A stretch of 16,496 nucleotides of DNA from an uncultured Gemella sp. (GTDB lineage Bacteria; Bacillota; Bacilli; Staphylococcales; Gemellaceae), in contig NZ_CAAFUZ010000100.1 of assembly GCF_900766305.1 (NCBI RefSeq), forward strand, positions 1 to 16,496, in the 5' to 3' direction. Numbering within the stretch: position 1 is the stretch's first letter; every line of letters begins with the position of its first letter. A model generated the notes under the pieces. That model worked only from the letters and a program-made list of their open reading frames with translations, made no database searches and was not told the origin of the DNA. Both the position numbers and the translations under genes were made by a program. Shown here one piece after another: positions 8,901 through 16,496 of the stretch.

Positions 8901-8963
8901 AGACCGAAGGTAGAAGTCTATTCTAAAGATAATTATGCGAAGATTAAAATGACTGGAATATAA
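5937..8963 (+). CDS. sbcC: Exonuclease subunit SbcC (Rad50-type SMC ATPase)
   Basis: SbcC is the ATPase partner of SbcD. ATP-driven closure of two heads and a long coiled-coil tether gate DNA access to the nuclease. The 1008-residue protein begins with the Walker A motif GKTGSGKS (residues 34-41). It then has long Lys/Glu/Leu-rich coiled coils from about 180 to 500 and 530 to 840, split by a zinc hook CPLC at 513-516 that dimerises two molecules. The C-terminal head has the ABC signature SLSGGE (911-916), Walker B IFIDE (944-948), the D-loop SLD (952-954) and an ISHVSEL switch segment. All catalytic motifs are intact. The ATG lies inside the sbcD end with an AAGGTGA site just upstream. The gene precedes addB by 26 bases, indicating one repair operon. 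Confidence 0.97.
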   Translation: MKPIRLELKEFGPYKNEIIEWDKIINEPIFLITGKTGSGKSTLFDAITYALYNKTTGGKDIASLRTKTALDKDKTQVNFDFELSGKKYRIERTLAYLKAGNKNLTSGKVALMQYNDEKLEVIASKEQEVKEKVEELIGLDDKQFCQIIILPQGKFKEFLLSKSSEKKETLRSLFNTYFYQKFVEQLQEQAKKLDSSHKQKEKELITRFEQFDIEEELTKFEYLKDENFEEILSIIYSQEETIKIEKKELLKLERSFSKEKEKFIELSKLNDKFIQLKNNKLELEELSKKEDYYEDLRLEVEKLKELQKSKDKIIEYSTLLNKQSQLRKLEKDLLIDTDKYKLDLENNKKLQLELNAQKDNIEELRKETIDYKFFYNNFNELNSAKANIEIYSKILEELALKKETYKELDSRLKVSKEGYLEDIEEKNILESSIGKLKLEILKKEQEVEKLEEYNNKFSEVNDKSLKLTLDKKQLEELEAEKKKLEQEVILLNKNKEQEVLNGFLLKLHEGDDCPLCRQKIEHLPEIPSLEAVDESIEKSLQKVNKDTIQLETLIKKNEEEIERISALLKNLEDTINFKSKEELSQLEDELKTENLKLTDISKAIKISEDKIKDLNQEIEELSELFKNEDEIKQKHLEAKNKIEQFEKNVKIELDEFVDYYEKIQSQVEDFDNRCNVQQNNSNELLIRKTKLETEQKNNKENLLEVSKRIENIIESFSDSKLNKYYITLEMAEEDITELNNLEEFESQISKFEDAKKIIVNTIEKLEDELKEIDQPDLEEEQQKLQNIESQVNDFIEKVAVLNTRLENNKKLYKKIHSEYIELLESSKDIREIIAFSDVISGKTENRKSLETYVQGYYLDLILVAGTKRLLQMTNDRYRFIRRDEKSKGGGLQGLEIEIHDIYLNSTRIISSLSGGELFLASLALALGLAEVIQNESGGISLETIFIDEGFGSLDAETLDIALTTLIDLQSYGRNIGIISHVSELKERIRPKVEVYSKDNYAKIKMTGI

Positions 8964-8989
8964 GGTAATATAAAAAGAAAGGAGAAAAC

Positions 8990-11900
8990 ATGAACTTAGA
9001 ATTATTAATCGGTCCAAGTGGTGTAGGGAAAACGAACTACATATTAAATGATATTGAATTAAATAGAGATAACCATAAAATAATCGTATTAACTCCGGAA
9101 CAGAACAGTTTTAATTTTGAAAAAATGTTATGTGATAAATTCGGTGGTACTTTTAATATCGATGTTATGAATTTCTCAAGTCTAACTAGAAGATTATCGA
9201 AACTATTGGGAATGGATAATCTTAGTAGGCTAGGAGATAATATTAAACCATTTTATTTCTATAAAGCTGCAAAAAATCTAGAAAATAGTGAGAATTTTTT
9301 AGTAAAAAGAATTTTACAAGATGTTAATTTTATAGAAGTTGTAGAAGAAATAATAAATGAATTAAAAGAGTATAAGGTTAGTATCAATTTATTAGAGGAG
9401 TATTTAGAGAAAAATATTAATCTAGATAGTAGTCATAGAGAAAAATTGGAATCTATTTTAGAAATATATGTTGAATATTCGAGGTTATTAAAAGAACAGG
9501 GTTCTTTTGATAAAGTAGATTATATAACTGAATTATTATTGTATCTAGAATACATAGATTTGAGTGAGTATATTTTTTATGTGGATGCTTATTATAATTT
9601 CACGGCACAGGAGTATTATTACATCGAGAAACTTGCCCAAAAGTCTAAGAAGTTAATAATAAGTGTCATAAGTGATGCAAATAGATATTTTAATTTTGAT
9701 TTATCACAACTTGTTCAAGGTTATGAACTAGAAAAGATGAAATATAATGACTTTTATCTATCTGATTTATATAGTAAAGAGAAATATAAGCTTGATATTT
9801 TTAGAAAATCTCATGAAATTGTTGCTAGTATGAATGAAATAGTGAAAAATAATAATGATGTGAATTTTTCTGCAGTGGCCTTTGTAAAAAAAGAAGAAAT
9901 AAATACACTGAAATTTAAAATAAAAGATAATAAAGTAGAGGAATATGAAGAATTAGAAACTCATAAAGGTAGATTTAATGGGATTTCTAATGATATTCTT
10001 GCTGATAAATACTATAAGAACTTCACAGCGCAGTATGAGATTGATGATAGTATTGAGATTATCTGTGCAAAAAATAAGGAGTTGGAAGTTAAGCAAATCG
10101 CTCGTGAGATTGTGAAACTAAATCATAACAATATTAACCAAAATGAGATAGCAATTCTTTATCGTGATAATACATACGAAAATTATTTGAATATATTTAA
10201 AGACTATAATTTAGATGTTCATTTAGATAAAAATATTGAAACTAACAATCACCGTTTAGTTAAGTTTATACAGGAGACGTTATATTTTGATGAAGGTAGT
10301 TTTAAAACTAGATTATTAAATCTATTGAAAACTAGGTTAACGAATTTTGAGAATATTTATCGCCAAAAGGTCATTGCACATGTTTTACTAGGAGATTCAA
10401 ATATTGAGGAAAAACAACTAGAAAAATATATTGTAGAGTTAGATGAAAACATTATAAAAGATAAGTTTTTAGCAAGTAATCTAGTAAATAATATAAGTGG
10501 AAGATATAAATACAGAGATTTATTAGAAAAAGTTAGAGTAATTTCGATAGACGACCTTGAAAATATACTGAATGAAAAATTGGTAAATACGCATAGTGAT
10601 ATACTGAAAGATTACTTTATTGAAAAGACAGGGAAGTATAACTCTGAACAGCTTGAAATTTGTAGACAAGTTTTATTAGAACTTATTAATAAGGTTTCAG
10701 AAGTCTCAGCTAAGAATAATCTTCAAGCTAAAAGATATATAAAAAAATTAGTAGATGTTTTTGATCATTGTAAGATTAAAATGTATCTTGATAAAGAAGA
10801 TGGTGAGTATGATAATATAGAAGAGTTAAAAATTGATAGTATAGATAGACAAGTTTATAAAAAAATTCTTGAATATATTAATGATATAAATGAGAATTTT
10901 GGTAGTGAAAAGTTTGAATATAAAAAATTCGTAACTCTATTTAATTCTGGATTAACATCTATTAAGTATCGCTCAATACCAGAAATAAATAATTCTATTA
11001 TTATGTCTACTATGGATTTAGCAAAAGTTGAAAATAAAAAAGTTGTCTTTGTTATGGGATTCAATAAAGATGTATTGCCAGTATCTAAAAGTTCAGGATT
11101 AATAGACGATAAAGATAAAGAAAGATTAATAAATGATGATATCTTTTTATCGCCGACAAAAGAAGCGGCACTTATTGATGAAGAGTTCGTAGCTTATATT
11201 GCTATGACAAGAGCTCAAGAGAAAACATATATAAGTTATAGTTTAATTGATAAGAGTTTTAAAGAAAATTTTGCATCTCCATACTTAAATACAGTGAAAT
11301 CTCTATTCCCAGAATTGGAAGAAAAGCAAACTTCAAAAATTTTAGAGTTTTCTATTGCTAACTATAATTACTATTTAGAAAATATTTCAGAAATAGTTTC
11401 AACTAAGGAATTTAATTATCTATTTGCAAAAATTTATCGTAGATTTATGGAAGTGAAAGATAGTAAGACAAAAGAAGTTGGGGTTTTAGTAGAACTTATG
11501 ATTAAGTTTTTAGAGCAGTATCAACTTACTTCAGTATATGAAAGTTATGAGAATTACGAAGTTCTTGATGAATTAAATGACCGAGTATTTTTCACTAATG
11601 ATACTAGTATTAAAAATTATTTATCTAAAATAATCAGAGATTATAAGTTTCAACTTAGTTCAGAATATATAGATGAATTTTTAGAAATTAAGAAAGAAAG
11701 TTTTTCTAAGTTTAGTATCTCTAAAATTTCTGATTTCGAAGGGAATCCATATCAATTCTTTGTTAAACGAGTACTTGGAATAGCAGAGGAAAGAGATATT
11801 GATATCGATAATCTTGTTACTGGAAAATTTTTCCACGCAGTAATGTCAGAAGAAAAAATTACTAATTTCATAGCTGATTGCGGAAGCAAGTTTGATATAG

Positions 11901-12835
11901 ATATGACGAAAGATGAAGATATCGCAAGAAGATTTAATATTAAAAATATATTGAATGATGTTATTTATTCAAGTGATAATAAAGATATATTAGAAACATT
12001 GAAGTTAATAGAATTGTTAAATACTCATAAATATATTTTAAATAATATGATTATGAGACTTGAAGTAGCTATAGCAATAGAAATAAAATATTTTGCTCTA
12101 ACAGAATTTATGCCAACATTCTTAGAAAGACCATTTACTCTGGAAATAGTAGACAATGTTATTACATGTGAAAATGTTGAAACTGGGGAAATTAATAAGA
12201 AAGAATTGAAACAAAAATACAATATACCACCTATTAAATTCACAGGGGTAATTGACAGAGTAGATATTAATGGAAAGAATATTTCAATAATTGATTATAA
12301 GAGTAGTCAAAGTGATTTTTCTTTAGATAGTTTAGAATTAGGATTTATTTCTCAGATTTTAACTTATGCATTGGCATGTGAACTGATGTTTGACAGGAAT
12401 TCAGAGGATATATTAGGGATATTTTATAGAGAAATAGCTAAATTAGGAAAAGATGTAAAGACCTATAGATTAAGAGGTTTAGCGAATAGTGATTTAATAT
12501 TAGATGATGAATTTTATGAAAAAGCTCCTGAGATTATGTATGTTAGAACTACAAAAGCTAAAAAAATTCATGGAGCGGATAGCCATAAAGCATTTACAAG
12601 TCCTGAACTTGAAAAATTAGTTAATAAAAATCTTGAAAATATAATGATACTTATAGAAAAAATCTTTGCATTTGATTTTGATTTAGCCAACTATGAGGTT
12701 GAAAATCAATATTCCGCTGAGAAGGGAACTTTATTTAACTTTGCAAGTAATAGTGATACACGACTTAGTTATAAAGAGAAGGTAGAGCTCAAACCAAAAG
12801 ATTTAAAAGAAAAGTTACTTAATGACCTGAAATAA
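8990..12835 (+). CDS. addB: AddB/RexB-type subunit of the AddAB (RexAB) helicase-nuclease
   Basis: This subunit belongs to the AddAB/RexAB complex that resects double-strand breaks and prepares ends for RecA loading. The protein of 1281 residues starts with a Walker A motif GPSGVGKT (8-15), and TPEQNSF follows, as in AddB proteins. A helicase-like middle region has an AMTRAQEKTYISYS motif, typical of UvrD-like proteins. The C-terminal RecB-type nuclease has His949 (TGKFFHAVM), Asp1089 (VIDRVD), the Asp1102-Tyr-Lys1104 triad and a downstream QILTYA helix, so the nuclease looks intact. The cysteines that hold an iron-sulfur cluster in Bacillus AddB are not found: the usual CPF position reads NPYQFF, and no C-x-x-C cluster occurs at the C-terminus. 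That matches the RexB (AddB type 2) class. An AAAGGAGA site precedes the ATG. The expected partner addA is not downstream. Confidence 0.93.
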   Translation: MNLELLIGPSGVGKTNYILNDIELNRDNHKIIVLTPEQNSFNFEKMLCDKFGGTFNIDVMNFSSLTRRLSKLLGMDNLSRLGDNIKPFYFYKAAKNLENSENFLVKRILQDVNFIEVVEEIINELKEYKVSINLLEEYLEKNINLDSSHREKLESILEIYVEYSRLLKEQGSFDKVDYITELLLYLEYIDLSEYIFYVDAYYNFTAQEYYYIEKLAQKSKKLIISVISDANRYFNFDLSQLVQGYELEKMKYNDFYLSDLYSKEKYKLDIFRKSHEIVASMNEIVKNNNDVNFSAVAFVKKEEINTLKFKIKDNKVEEYEELETHKGRFNGISNDILADKYYKNFTAQYEIDDSIEIICAKNKELEVKQIAREIVKLNHNNINQNEIAILYRDNTYENYLNIFKDYNLDVHLDKNIETNNHRLVKFIQETLYFDEGSFKTRLLNLLKTRLTNFENIYRQKVIAHVLLGDSNIEEKQLEKYIVELDENIIKDKFLASNLVNNISGRYKYRDLLEKVRVISIDDLENILNEKLVNTHSDILKDYFIEKTGKYNSEQLEICRQVLLELINKVSEVSAKNNLQAKRYIKKLVDVFDHCKIKMYLDKEDGEYDNIEELKIDSIDRQVYKKILEYINDINENFGSEKFEYKKFVTLFNSGLTSIKYRSIPEINNSIIMSTMDLAKVENKKVVFVMGFNKDVLPVSKSSGLIDDKDKERLINDDIFLSPTKEAALIDEEFVAYIAMTRAQEKTYISYSLIDKSFKENFASPYLNTVKSLFPELEEKQTSKILEFSIANYNYYLENISEIVSTKEFNYLFAKIYRRFMEVKDSKTKEVGVLVELMIKFLEQYQLTSVYESYENYEVLDELNDRVFFTNDTSIKNYLSKIIRDYKFQLSSEYIDEFLEIKKESFSKFSISKISDFEGNPYQFFVKRVLGIAEERDIDIDNLVTGKFFHAVMSEEKITNFIADCGSKFDIDMTKDEDIARRFNIKNILNDVIYSSDNKDILETLKLIELLNTHKYILNNMIMRLEVAIAIEIKYFALTEFMPTFLERPFTLEIVDNVITCENVETGEINKKELKQKYNIPPIKFTGVIDRVDINGKNISIIDYKSSQSDFSLDSLELGFISQILTYALACELMFDRNSEDILGIFYREIAKLGKDVKTYRLRGLANSDLILDDEFYEKAPEIMYVRTTKAKKIHGADSHKAFTSPELEKLVNKNLENIMILIEKIFAFDFDLANYEVENQYSAEKGTLFNFASNSDTRLSYKEKVELKPKDLKEKLLNDLK

Positions 12836-12858
12836 TCCAATTTTAGAAAAATCTTATG

Positions 12859-12908
12859 AAAATTGATTTGTTGTTTTGAAAATAAAAAGCAATAAATCAA
12901 TTTTTTTT
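12859..12908 (+). terminator. Intrinsic terminator after addB
   Basis: A 15-bp stem (12859-12873 with 12890-12904, one G-T wobble) encloses a 16-base AT loop and runs into eight T (12901-12908). It begins 24 bases after the addB stop and separates the repair operon from the dlt operon. Confidence 0.8.
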
Positions 12909-12935
12909 ATAATTTTTACTAATTTTTAATCACAT

Positions 12936-12965
12936 TTGTTAAGTTTTATATTATAATAGTATAAG
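12936..12965 (+). promoter_or_regulatory. Probable dlt operon promoter
   Basis: Two readings are possible. TTGTTA at 12936-12941 pairs with TATAAG at 12960-12965 at an 18-base spacing. A perfect TATAAT at 12952-12957 has no good -35 at the right distance. Either gives a leader of roughly 80-90 bases before dltA. The leader contains a 7-bp inverted repeat (12988-12994 with 13013-13019) and two GTCGAT copies (12975, 13011). No CiaR-type repeat or other known operator was recognised. Confidence 0.5.
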
Positions 12966-13050
12966 GAGTATGATGTCGATTTTTTGATTTATCGTGATGT
13001 GAAAATAAAAGTCGATAAAGAATAGATATAGAGGCAAGGATAAAATAAAT

Positions 13051-14553
13051 ATGAAATTAACTTTTTTTGAAAAACTAGAACAGTTTAAAAATAGTTCTAA
13101 AGAAGTATATATTAATAATATATATCAGAATGAAAATTTAACATATAAAAATTTAATAGAGTATTCAGATAGACTTGCGTCTTATCTTGAAGAAAAACTA
13201 GGCGCAGACAAAAGCCCTATAGTAGTGTACGGACATAAACATCCATTTATGTTAGTGTACTTTTTAGCGTGTGTAAAATCAGGAAGAGCATTTTGTCCAG
13301 TAGATATAAATACACCGAAAGAACGAGTAGAAGAAATAGTAGAAACAACAGACTCAAAAGTAGTACTAGTCACAGAAGAAATAGAGCTTTCTAGAGAAAT
13401 GCTAGATGTTAAGTCAGCTAAAGAAATAATCTCAAGTACTCAAAACGCTATTTCAAAAGAAAACTACGTAAAAGATGAAGATATATTCTATATAATTTTC
13501 ACATCAGGAAGTACAGGAAAACCAAAAGGAGTATGTATTACATACAATAACTTAAATAACTTCTTACACTGGTACACGGGATACTATGATGAAAAAGAAG
13601 AATTAGTGTTCTTAGGACATCCACCATTCTCATTTGATCTATCGGTAATGTCATTATGGCCAAGCATTTATCTAGGAGCCTCTTTAGTACAAATAGATAA
13701 AAAACATCAAGAGAACTTTAAAGTAATGTTTGAAGAACTGAATAAATCAAATGCAACAATATGGATCTCAACACCATCATTTATAGAAATGTGTTTTATA
13801 GATAAAAACTTCAACCAAAGTCTTATGCCGAAGGTGAAACAATTCGTCTTTTGTGGAGAAAAACTATTCAGCACAACAGTAGAAAAAATTCATAAAAACT
13901 TTGAAGATGCACAAGTAATAAATACCTATGGACCAACAGAATCGACAGTAATGGTCACATGGGTAGAAATAACAAAAGAAGTAAATGAAAAATACTATGA
14001 GAACCTTCCAGTAGGGGAAATAAAATGGGGTACAAAAGTACACCTAGCAAATCCAGATGAAGAGAACAAAGGTGAAATAGTAATCACAGGAAACACAGTC
14101 GCAAAAGGATACTTTAAAAATGACGCTATAACAAATGAAAAATTTGGTATAGGAGAGATAGATGGAAAAGAAGAAAGAAGTTACCTAACAGGCGACTTAG
14201 GGTACTTCAGAGACGGAATGCTATTTTGTGAAGGACGCATAGACTTCCAAGTAAAACTACATGGGCACAGAATAGAACTTGAAGACATAGATAACAATCT
14301 ACTTAGAAATAAAAAAATACGTCAAGCAGCGACAGTGCCAAGCTATGAAGATGGAAAAGTAAAAGCATTGACATCATTTGTAGTATATAACGAAAAAATA
14401 GAAAAACGCTTCGAAGTAACAAAACAAATAAAACAAGAACTAAAAAAATTAGTGCCAGAATATATGATACCGAAAAAAATAGTATTCTTAGAAGAAATGC
14501 CACTAAACAACAACGGTAAAATAGATAAGAAAAAGTTAAAGGAGTTAGTATAA
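13051..14553 (+). CDS. dltA: D-alanine--D-alanyl carrier protein ligase DltA
   Basis: DltA activates D-alanine as an adenylate and loads it on the phosphopantetheine arm of DltC, the first step of teichoic acid D-alanylation in the cytosol. The 500-residue adenylation-domain protein has the ATP-binding loop TSGSTGKPKG (151-160), HPPFSFDLSVMSLWP, NTYGPTEST, TGDLGYF (Asp382), GRIDFQVKLHGHRIE, and the C-terminal catalytic lysine in NNNGKIDKKK (Lys490). Length and motif order are normal. The start follows an AAGGA site at 13036-13040 with a slightly long ten-base gap. The gene is first in its operon; the small dltX usually found before it is not seen. After about codon 50, codon use shifts to A-ending codons, unlike the upstream genes. 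One base separates it from dltB. Confidence 0.96.
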   Translation: MKLTFFEKLEQFKNSSKEVYINNIYQNENLTYKNLIEYSDRLASYLEEKLGADKSPIVVYGHKHPFMLVYFLACVKSGRAFCPVDINTPKERVEEIVETTDSKVVLVTEEIELSREMLDVKSAKEIISSTQNAISKENYVKDEDIFYIIFTSGSTGKPKGVCITYNNLNNFLHWYTGYYDEKEELVFLGHPPFSFDLSVMSLWPSIYLGASLVQIDKKHQENFKVMFEELNKSNATIWISTPSFIEMCFIDKNFNQSLMPKVKQFVFCGEKLFSTTVEKIHKNFEDAQVINTYGPTESTVMVTWVEITKEVNEKYYENLPVGEIKWGTKVHLANPDEENKGEIVITGNTVAKGYFKNDAITNEKFGIGEIDGKEERSYLTGDLGYFRDGMLFCEGRIDFQVKLHGHRIELEDIDNNLLRNKKIRQAATVPSYEDGKVKALTSFVVYNEKIEKRFEVTKQIKQELKKLVPEYMIPKKIVFLEEMPLNNNGKIDKKKLKELV

Positions 14554-14554
14554 A

Positions 14555-15712
14555 ATGAGCTACTTTGACGGAAATGAATTTTTCTTATTCTTAGCTATAG
14601 CACTAATCATAGGATTTATAATAAACTGTCTAGGTAAAAAAATAGAATATTATATATTGGCATTATCAGTAATATTCGCGATAGCGATATACGGTAAGAG
14701 TATCACAATGTTATCTTACCTAGTAGGATTTATTCTATTTGAATACATATTAGTACTAATAGCCCAAAAAACAGAAAGTAAAAAACACTTGAAAATATTA
14801 GTAATACTATCAATATTACCACTAGTAATAAACAAAGTATTCGCAACTACACACTTACACCTATTAGCCTTTATAGGAATATCATATATGTCATTTAAGA
14901 CAATACAAATTATGATAGAAATCTCAGATGGCTTAATAAAAGAAAAAATCAGCGCTGTAGAATATGTACAATTCCTACTATTCTTCCCAACAGTTAGCGC
15001 AGGACCGATAGACAGAAGTAGAAGGTTTATGAGCGAAATAAAAGAAAGAATGCCGAGGACAGAGTACTTAGAATTAGCTGGAGAAGGAGTCTACAGACTA
15101 ATATTAGGATTACTATATAAAATAGTATTCTCAACATTAAGTTATCACTACTTAGTAGGTTTAACAAACCAGGGGACATTTGTTTATTCATTAAAATACA
15201 TGTACCTATATACATTGTACTTATTTTTTGACTTTGCAGGATACAGTTTAATGGCCGTGGGTAGTAGTAACATCTTAGGAATAAGAACACCTATGAACTT
15301 CAACAAACCATTCCTAAGTATAGACATAAAAGACTTTTGGAATAGATGGCACATAACACTATCAACGTGGCTTAGAGACTTTGTATTCTCAAGAGTCTTT
15401 ATGGAAGCAACAAAGAAAAAAAGATTTAAGAAAAGACTTAATACAGCGATGTATGCCTACATGGTAAACATGGTTCTTATGGGATTTTGGCACGGCTTAA
15501 CAATAAGCTATATAGTATATGGATTCTACCATGGAATACTTATGGCAGGATTTGAATATTATCAAAAGAAAAGTAAATTTTACAAAAAGAATAAAAATGA
15601 AACATGGTATAAAGTACTTAGCTGGTTCATAACGATCAACTTAGTAATAATAGGTTTATATATCTTCTCAGGAGAACCATATAAACTAATAAGCCATGTA
15701 ATAAAAAAATAA
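14555..15712 (+). CDS. dltB: Teichoic acid D-alanyltransferase DltB (MBOAT family)
   Basis: DltB is a multi-pass membrane O-acyltransferase that takes D-alanine from DltC on the inner face and passes it across the membrane. The 385-residue protein is hydrophobic with about ten or more spans. It carries the MBOAT core PTVSAGPIDRSRRF, FWNRWHITLSTWLRDF (His266) and the catalytic FWHG (His313), followed by YGFYHG. It is slightly shorter than many DltB proteins of about 400 residues but has no broken motif. An AAGGAG site inside the end of dltA precedes the ATG. Codon use is strikingly A-ending: 11 of the first 14 isoleucines are ATA. Confidence 0.96.
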   Translation: MSYFDGNEFFLFLAIALIIGFIINCLGKKIEYYILALSVIFAIAIYGKSITMLSYLVGFILFEYILVLIAQKTESKKHLKILVILSILPLVINKVFATTHLHLLAFIGISYMSFKTIQIMIEISDGLIKEKISAVEYVQFLLFFPTVSAGPIDRSRRFMSEIKERMPRTEYLELAGEGVYRLILGLLYKIVFSTLSYHYLVGLTNQGTFVYSLKYMYLYTLYLFFDFAGYSLMAVGSSNILGIRTPMNFNKPFLSIDIKDFWNRWHITLSTWLRDFVFSRVFMEATKKKRFKKRLNTAMYAYMVNMVLMGFWHGLTISYIVYGFYHGILMAGFEYYQKKSKFYKKNKNETWYKVLSWFITINLVIIGLYIFSGEPYKLISHVIKK

Positions 15713-15733
15713 TATAGAGTTAGGAGAACAAGG

Positions 15734-15967
15734 ATGATAAAAGAACAAGTATTAGAAATGTTAGAAGAAATCTGTGAAGATGAAGTAGTAAGAGAAGATT
15801 TAGATATAAACATGAAAGAAGAAGGGTTAATGGACTCATTAGCTTTTGTAGAAATGTTAGTAAAAATCGAAGAAATCTTCGGATTAAGCATAGCTCCGAC
15901 AGAAGTAACATATGAAGAAATCGATACACCAAACAAGGTAATTTCATATATAGAAAATAGGAAATAA
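15734..15967 (+). CDS. dltC: D-alanyl carrier protein DltC
   Basis: This small acyl-carrier-like protein of 77 residues carries D-alanine as a thioester from DltA to DltB. The attachment serine for 4'-phosphopantetheine is Ser35 in the motif LMDSLAFVEM. The protein is strongly acidic, as carrier proteins are, and its length matches the family (about 78-80). A TAGGAG site at 15721-15726 lies seven bases ahead of the ATG. It is 21 bases after dltB and four bases before dltD, inside one operon. It keeps the A-ending codon pattern of dltB, with only one ATT among nine isoleucine codons. Confidence 0.96.
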   Translation: MIKEQVLEMLEEICEDEVVREDLDINMKEEGLMDSLAFVEMLVKIEEIFGLSIAPTEVTYEEIDTPNKVISYIENRK

Positions 15968-15971
15968 TAGC

Positions 15972-16496
15972 ATGATAAGATTAAAAGCATTTTTAATATC
16001 AATAGTATTGGTATTAATTACACTTGTAATTTTAGATATGACCCTCTTAAAGAAGGTACAAACTTACTATAAGTCGAACGACAATAGTGTTAGATATAGT
16101 ACTGCTTTTGAAAAGTATAAAAGTAAAGATATAATAGTTGAAAATATGACGCCTAGGACACTTTTACTTTTGGGGTCTTCAGAGTTAACAACGACTATTA
16201 ATGAAAATTATCACCCTAAGAAAATATTCAATTACGAAGATTTTAATATAATGCAAGTAGGAGTTGGGAACTCTCAAAATATTATACATGCGGCTACTAT
16301 TGGATCTATAGGGAATGATGTAAAGAATAATGAAATAGTAATGATTCAATCTATTCAATGGTTTGATAATAAGAATGGTATTTTAAAAGATGCATTTTTA
16401 TCTAGAATTTCTAGTGAACATGTTTATAACACTATGAAAAATGATAATATTAGTAGAGAAACTAAAGAAAAATTTATTAATAGGGTTATAGAACTT
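15972..16496 (+). CDS. dltD: DltD, D-alanyl transfer protein (N-terminal part; continues past the window)
   Basis: The gene begins with ATG at 15972, four bases after the dltC stop, with a modest AGGA site at 15959-15962. It stays open for 175 codons to the window end. DltD is an extracytoplasmic, membrane-anchored SGNH-like esterase-fold protein needed for the final transfer of D-alanine to teichoic acid. The visible part has a hydrophobic anchor at about residues 6-22, then LLLLGSSELTTT with the catalytic-serine block GSSE at 68-71. VGVGNSQNIIHA and the IVMIQSIQWF strand follow, as in DltD. The C-terminal half with the Asp/His residues is outside the window. Codon use returns to the mixed ATA/ATT pattern of the upstream genes (11 each of 22 isoleucines). 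Confidence 0.94.
   Translation, partial: MIRLKAFLISIVLVLITLVILDMTLLKKVQTYYKSNDNSVRYSTAFEKYKSKDIIVENMTPRTLLLLGSSELTTTINENYHPKKIFNYEDFNIMQVGVGNSQNIIHAATIGSIGNDVKNNEIVMIQSIQWFDNKNGILKDAFLSRISSEHVYNTMKNDNISRETKEKFINRVIEL

Noticed and set aside
12970..12987. Five-codon frame (MMSIF) after an AAGGAG in the dlt leader, possible leader peptide
   Set aside because: The AAGGAG lies too close to the first ATG and overlaps the candidate -10/transcription start, so a transcript would barely include it. No regulatory codons or attenuator-like terminator follow.
15580..16002. 140-codon minus-strand open frame across dltB, dltC and dltD
   Set aside because: It is antisense to three well-supported genes and low in complexity (Ser/Ile/Leu-rich). 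It is a by-product of their A-rich codon use and has no ribosome binding site of note.
1..16496. CRISPR array, tRNA, rRNA or defence system
   Set aside because: No regularly spaced direct repeats, cloverleaf structures, rRNA-like segments or toxin-antitoxin/defence gene pairs were seen.

Overview
The window is AT-rich DNA of a low-GC Gram-positive bacterium (Firmicutes, class Bacilli). The evidence is a complete dltABC plus partial dltD set for teichoic-acid D-alanylation, an AddB/RexB-type recombination subunit, the uppS-cdsA-rseP envelope gene order, and strong AGGAGG-like ribosome binding sites. There is no dxr between cdsA and rseP, which fits a mevalonate-pathway organism. The overall look resembles Gemella or a relative, but that is an inference from gene content and base composition and is not proven here.

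Layout. Positions 1-80 hold the 5' end of a minus-strand gene that leaves the window and may be an IS1182-like transposase. A compound hairpin region (141-214) separates it from a minus-strand OFA-family MFS transporter (223-1434). A gene-free stretch (1435-1800) follows. It carries three related copies of a short motif near the transporter and an extended -10 promoter for the plus-strand genes. Next comes uppS-cdsA-rseP (1823-4663), covering undecaprenyl-PP synthesis, CDP-diacylglycerol synthesis and a site-2 protease; it ends at a clean intrinsic terminator. Then comes sbcD-sbcC-addB (4811-12835), covering DNA end processing and recombination. It is tightly spaced, ends in a terminator, and has no addA after it. 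Last is dltA-dltB-dltC-dltD (13051 to the window end), with dltD cut by the window edge.

Function. The two envelope blocks flank a DNA-repair block. UppS makes the lipid carrier for wall polymers, CdsA makes the activated lipid for phospholipids (and so, indirectly, lipoteichoic acid), and Dlt adds D-alanine to teichoic acids. No obviously new multi-gene system is visible. The points that most deserve a second look are: the codon-usage break covering most of dltA to dltC; the lack of dltX ahead of dltA; the addB without addA, which also lacks all four iron-sulfur cysteine positions; and the repeated motif upstream of the MFS gene.
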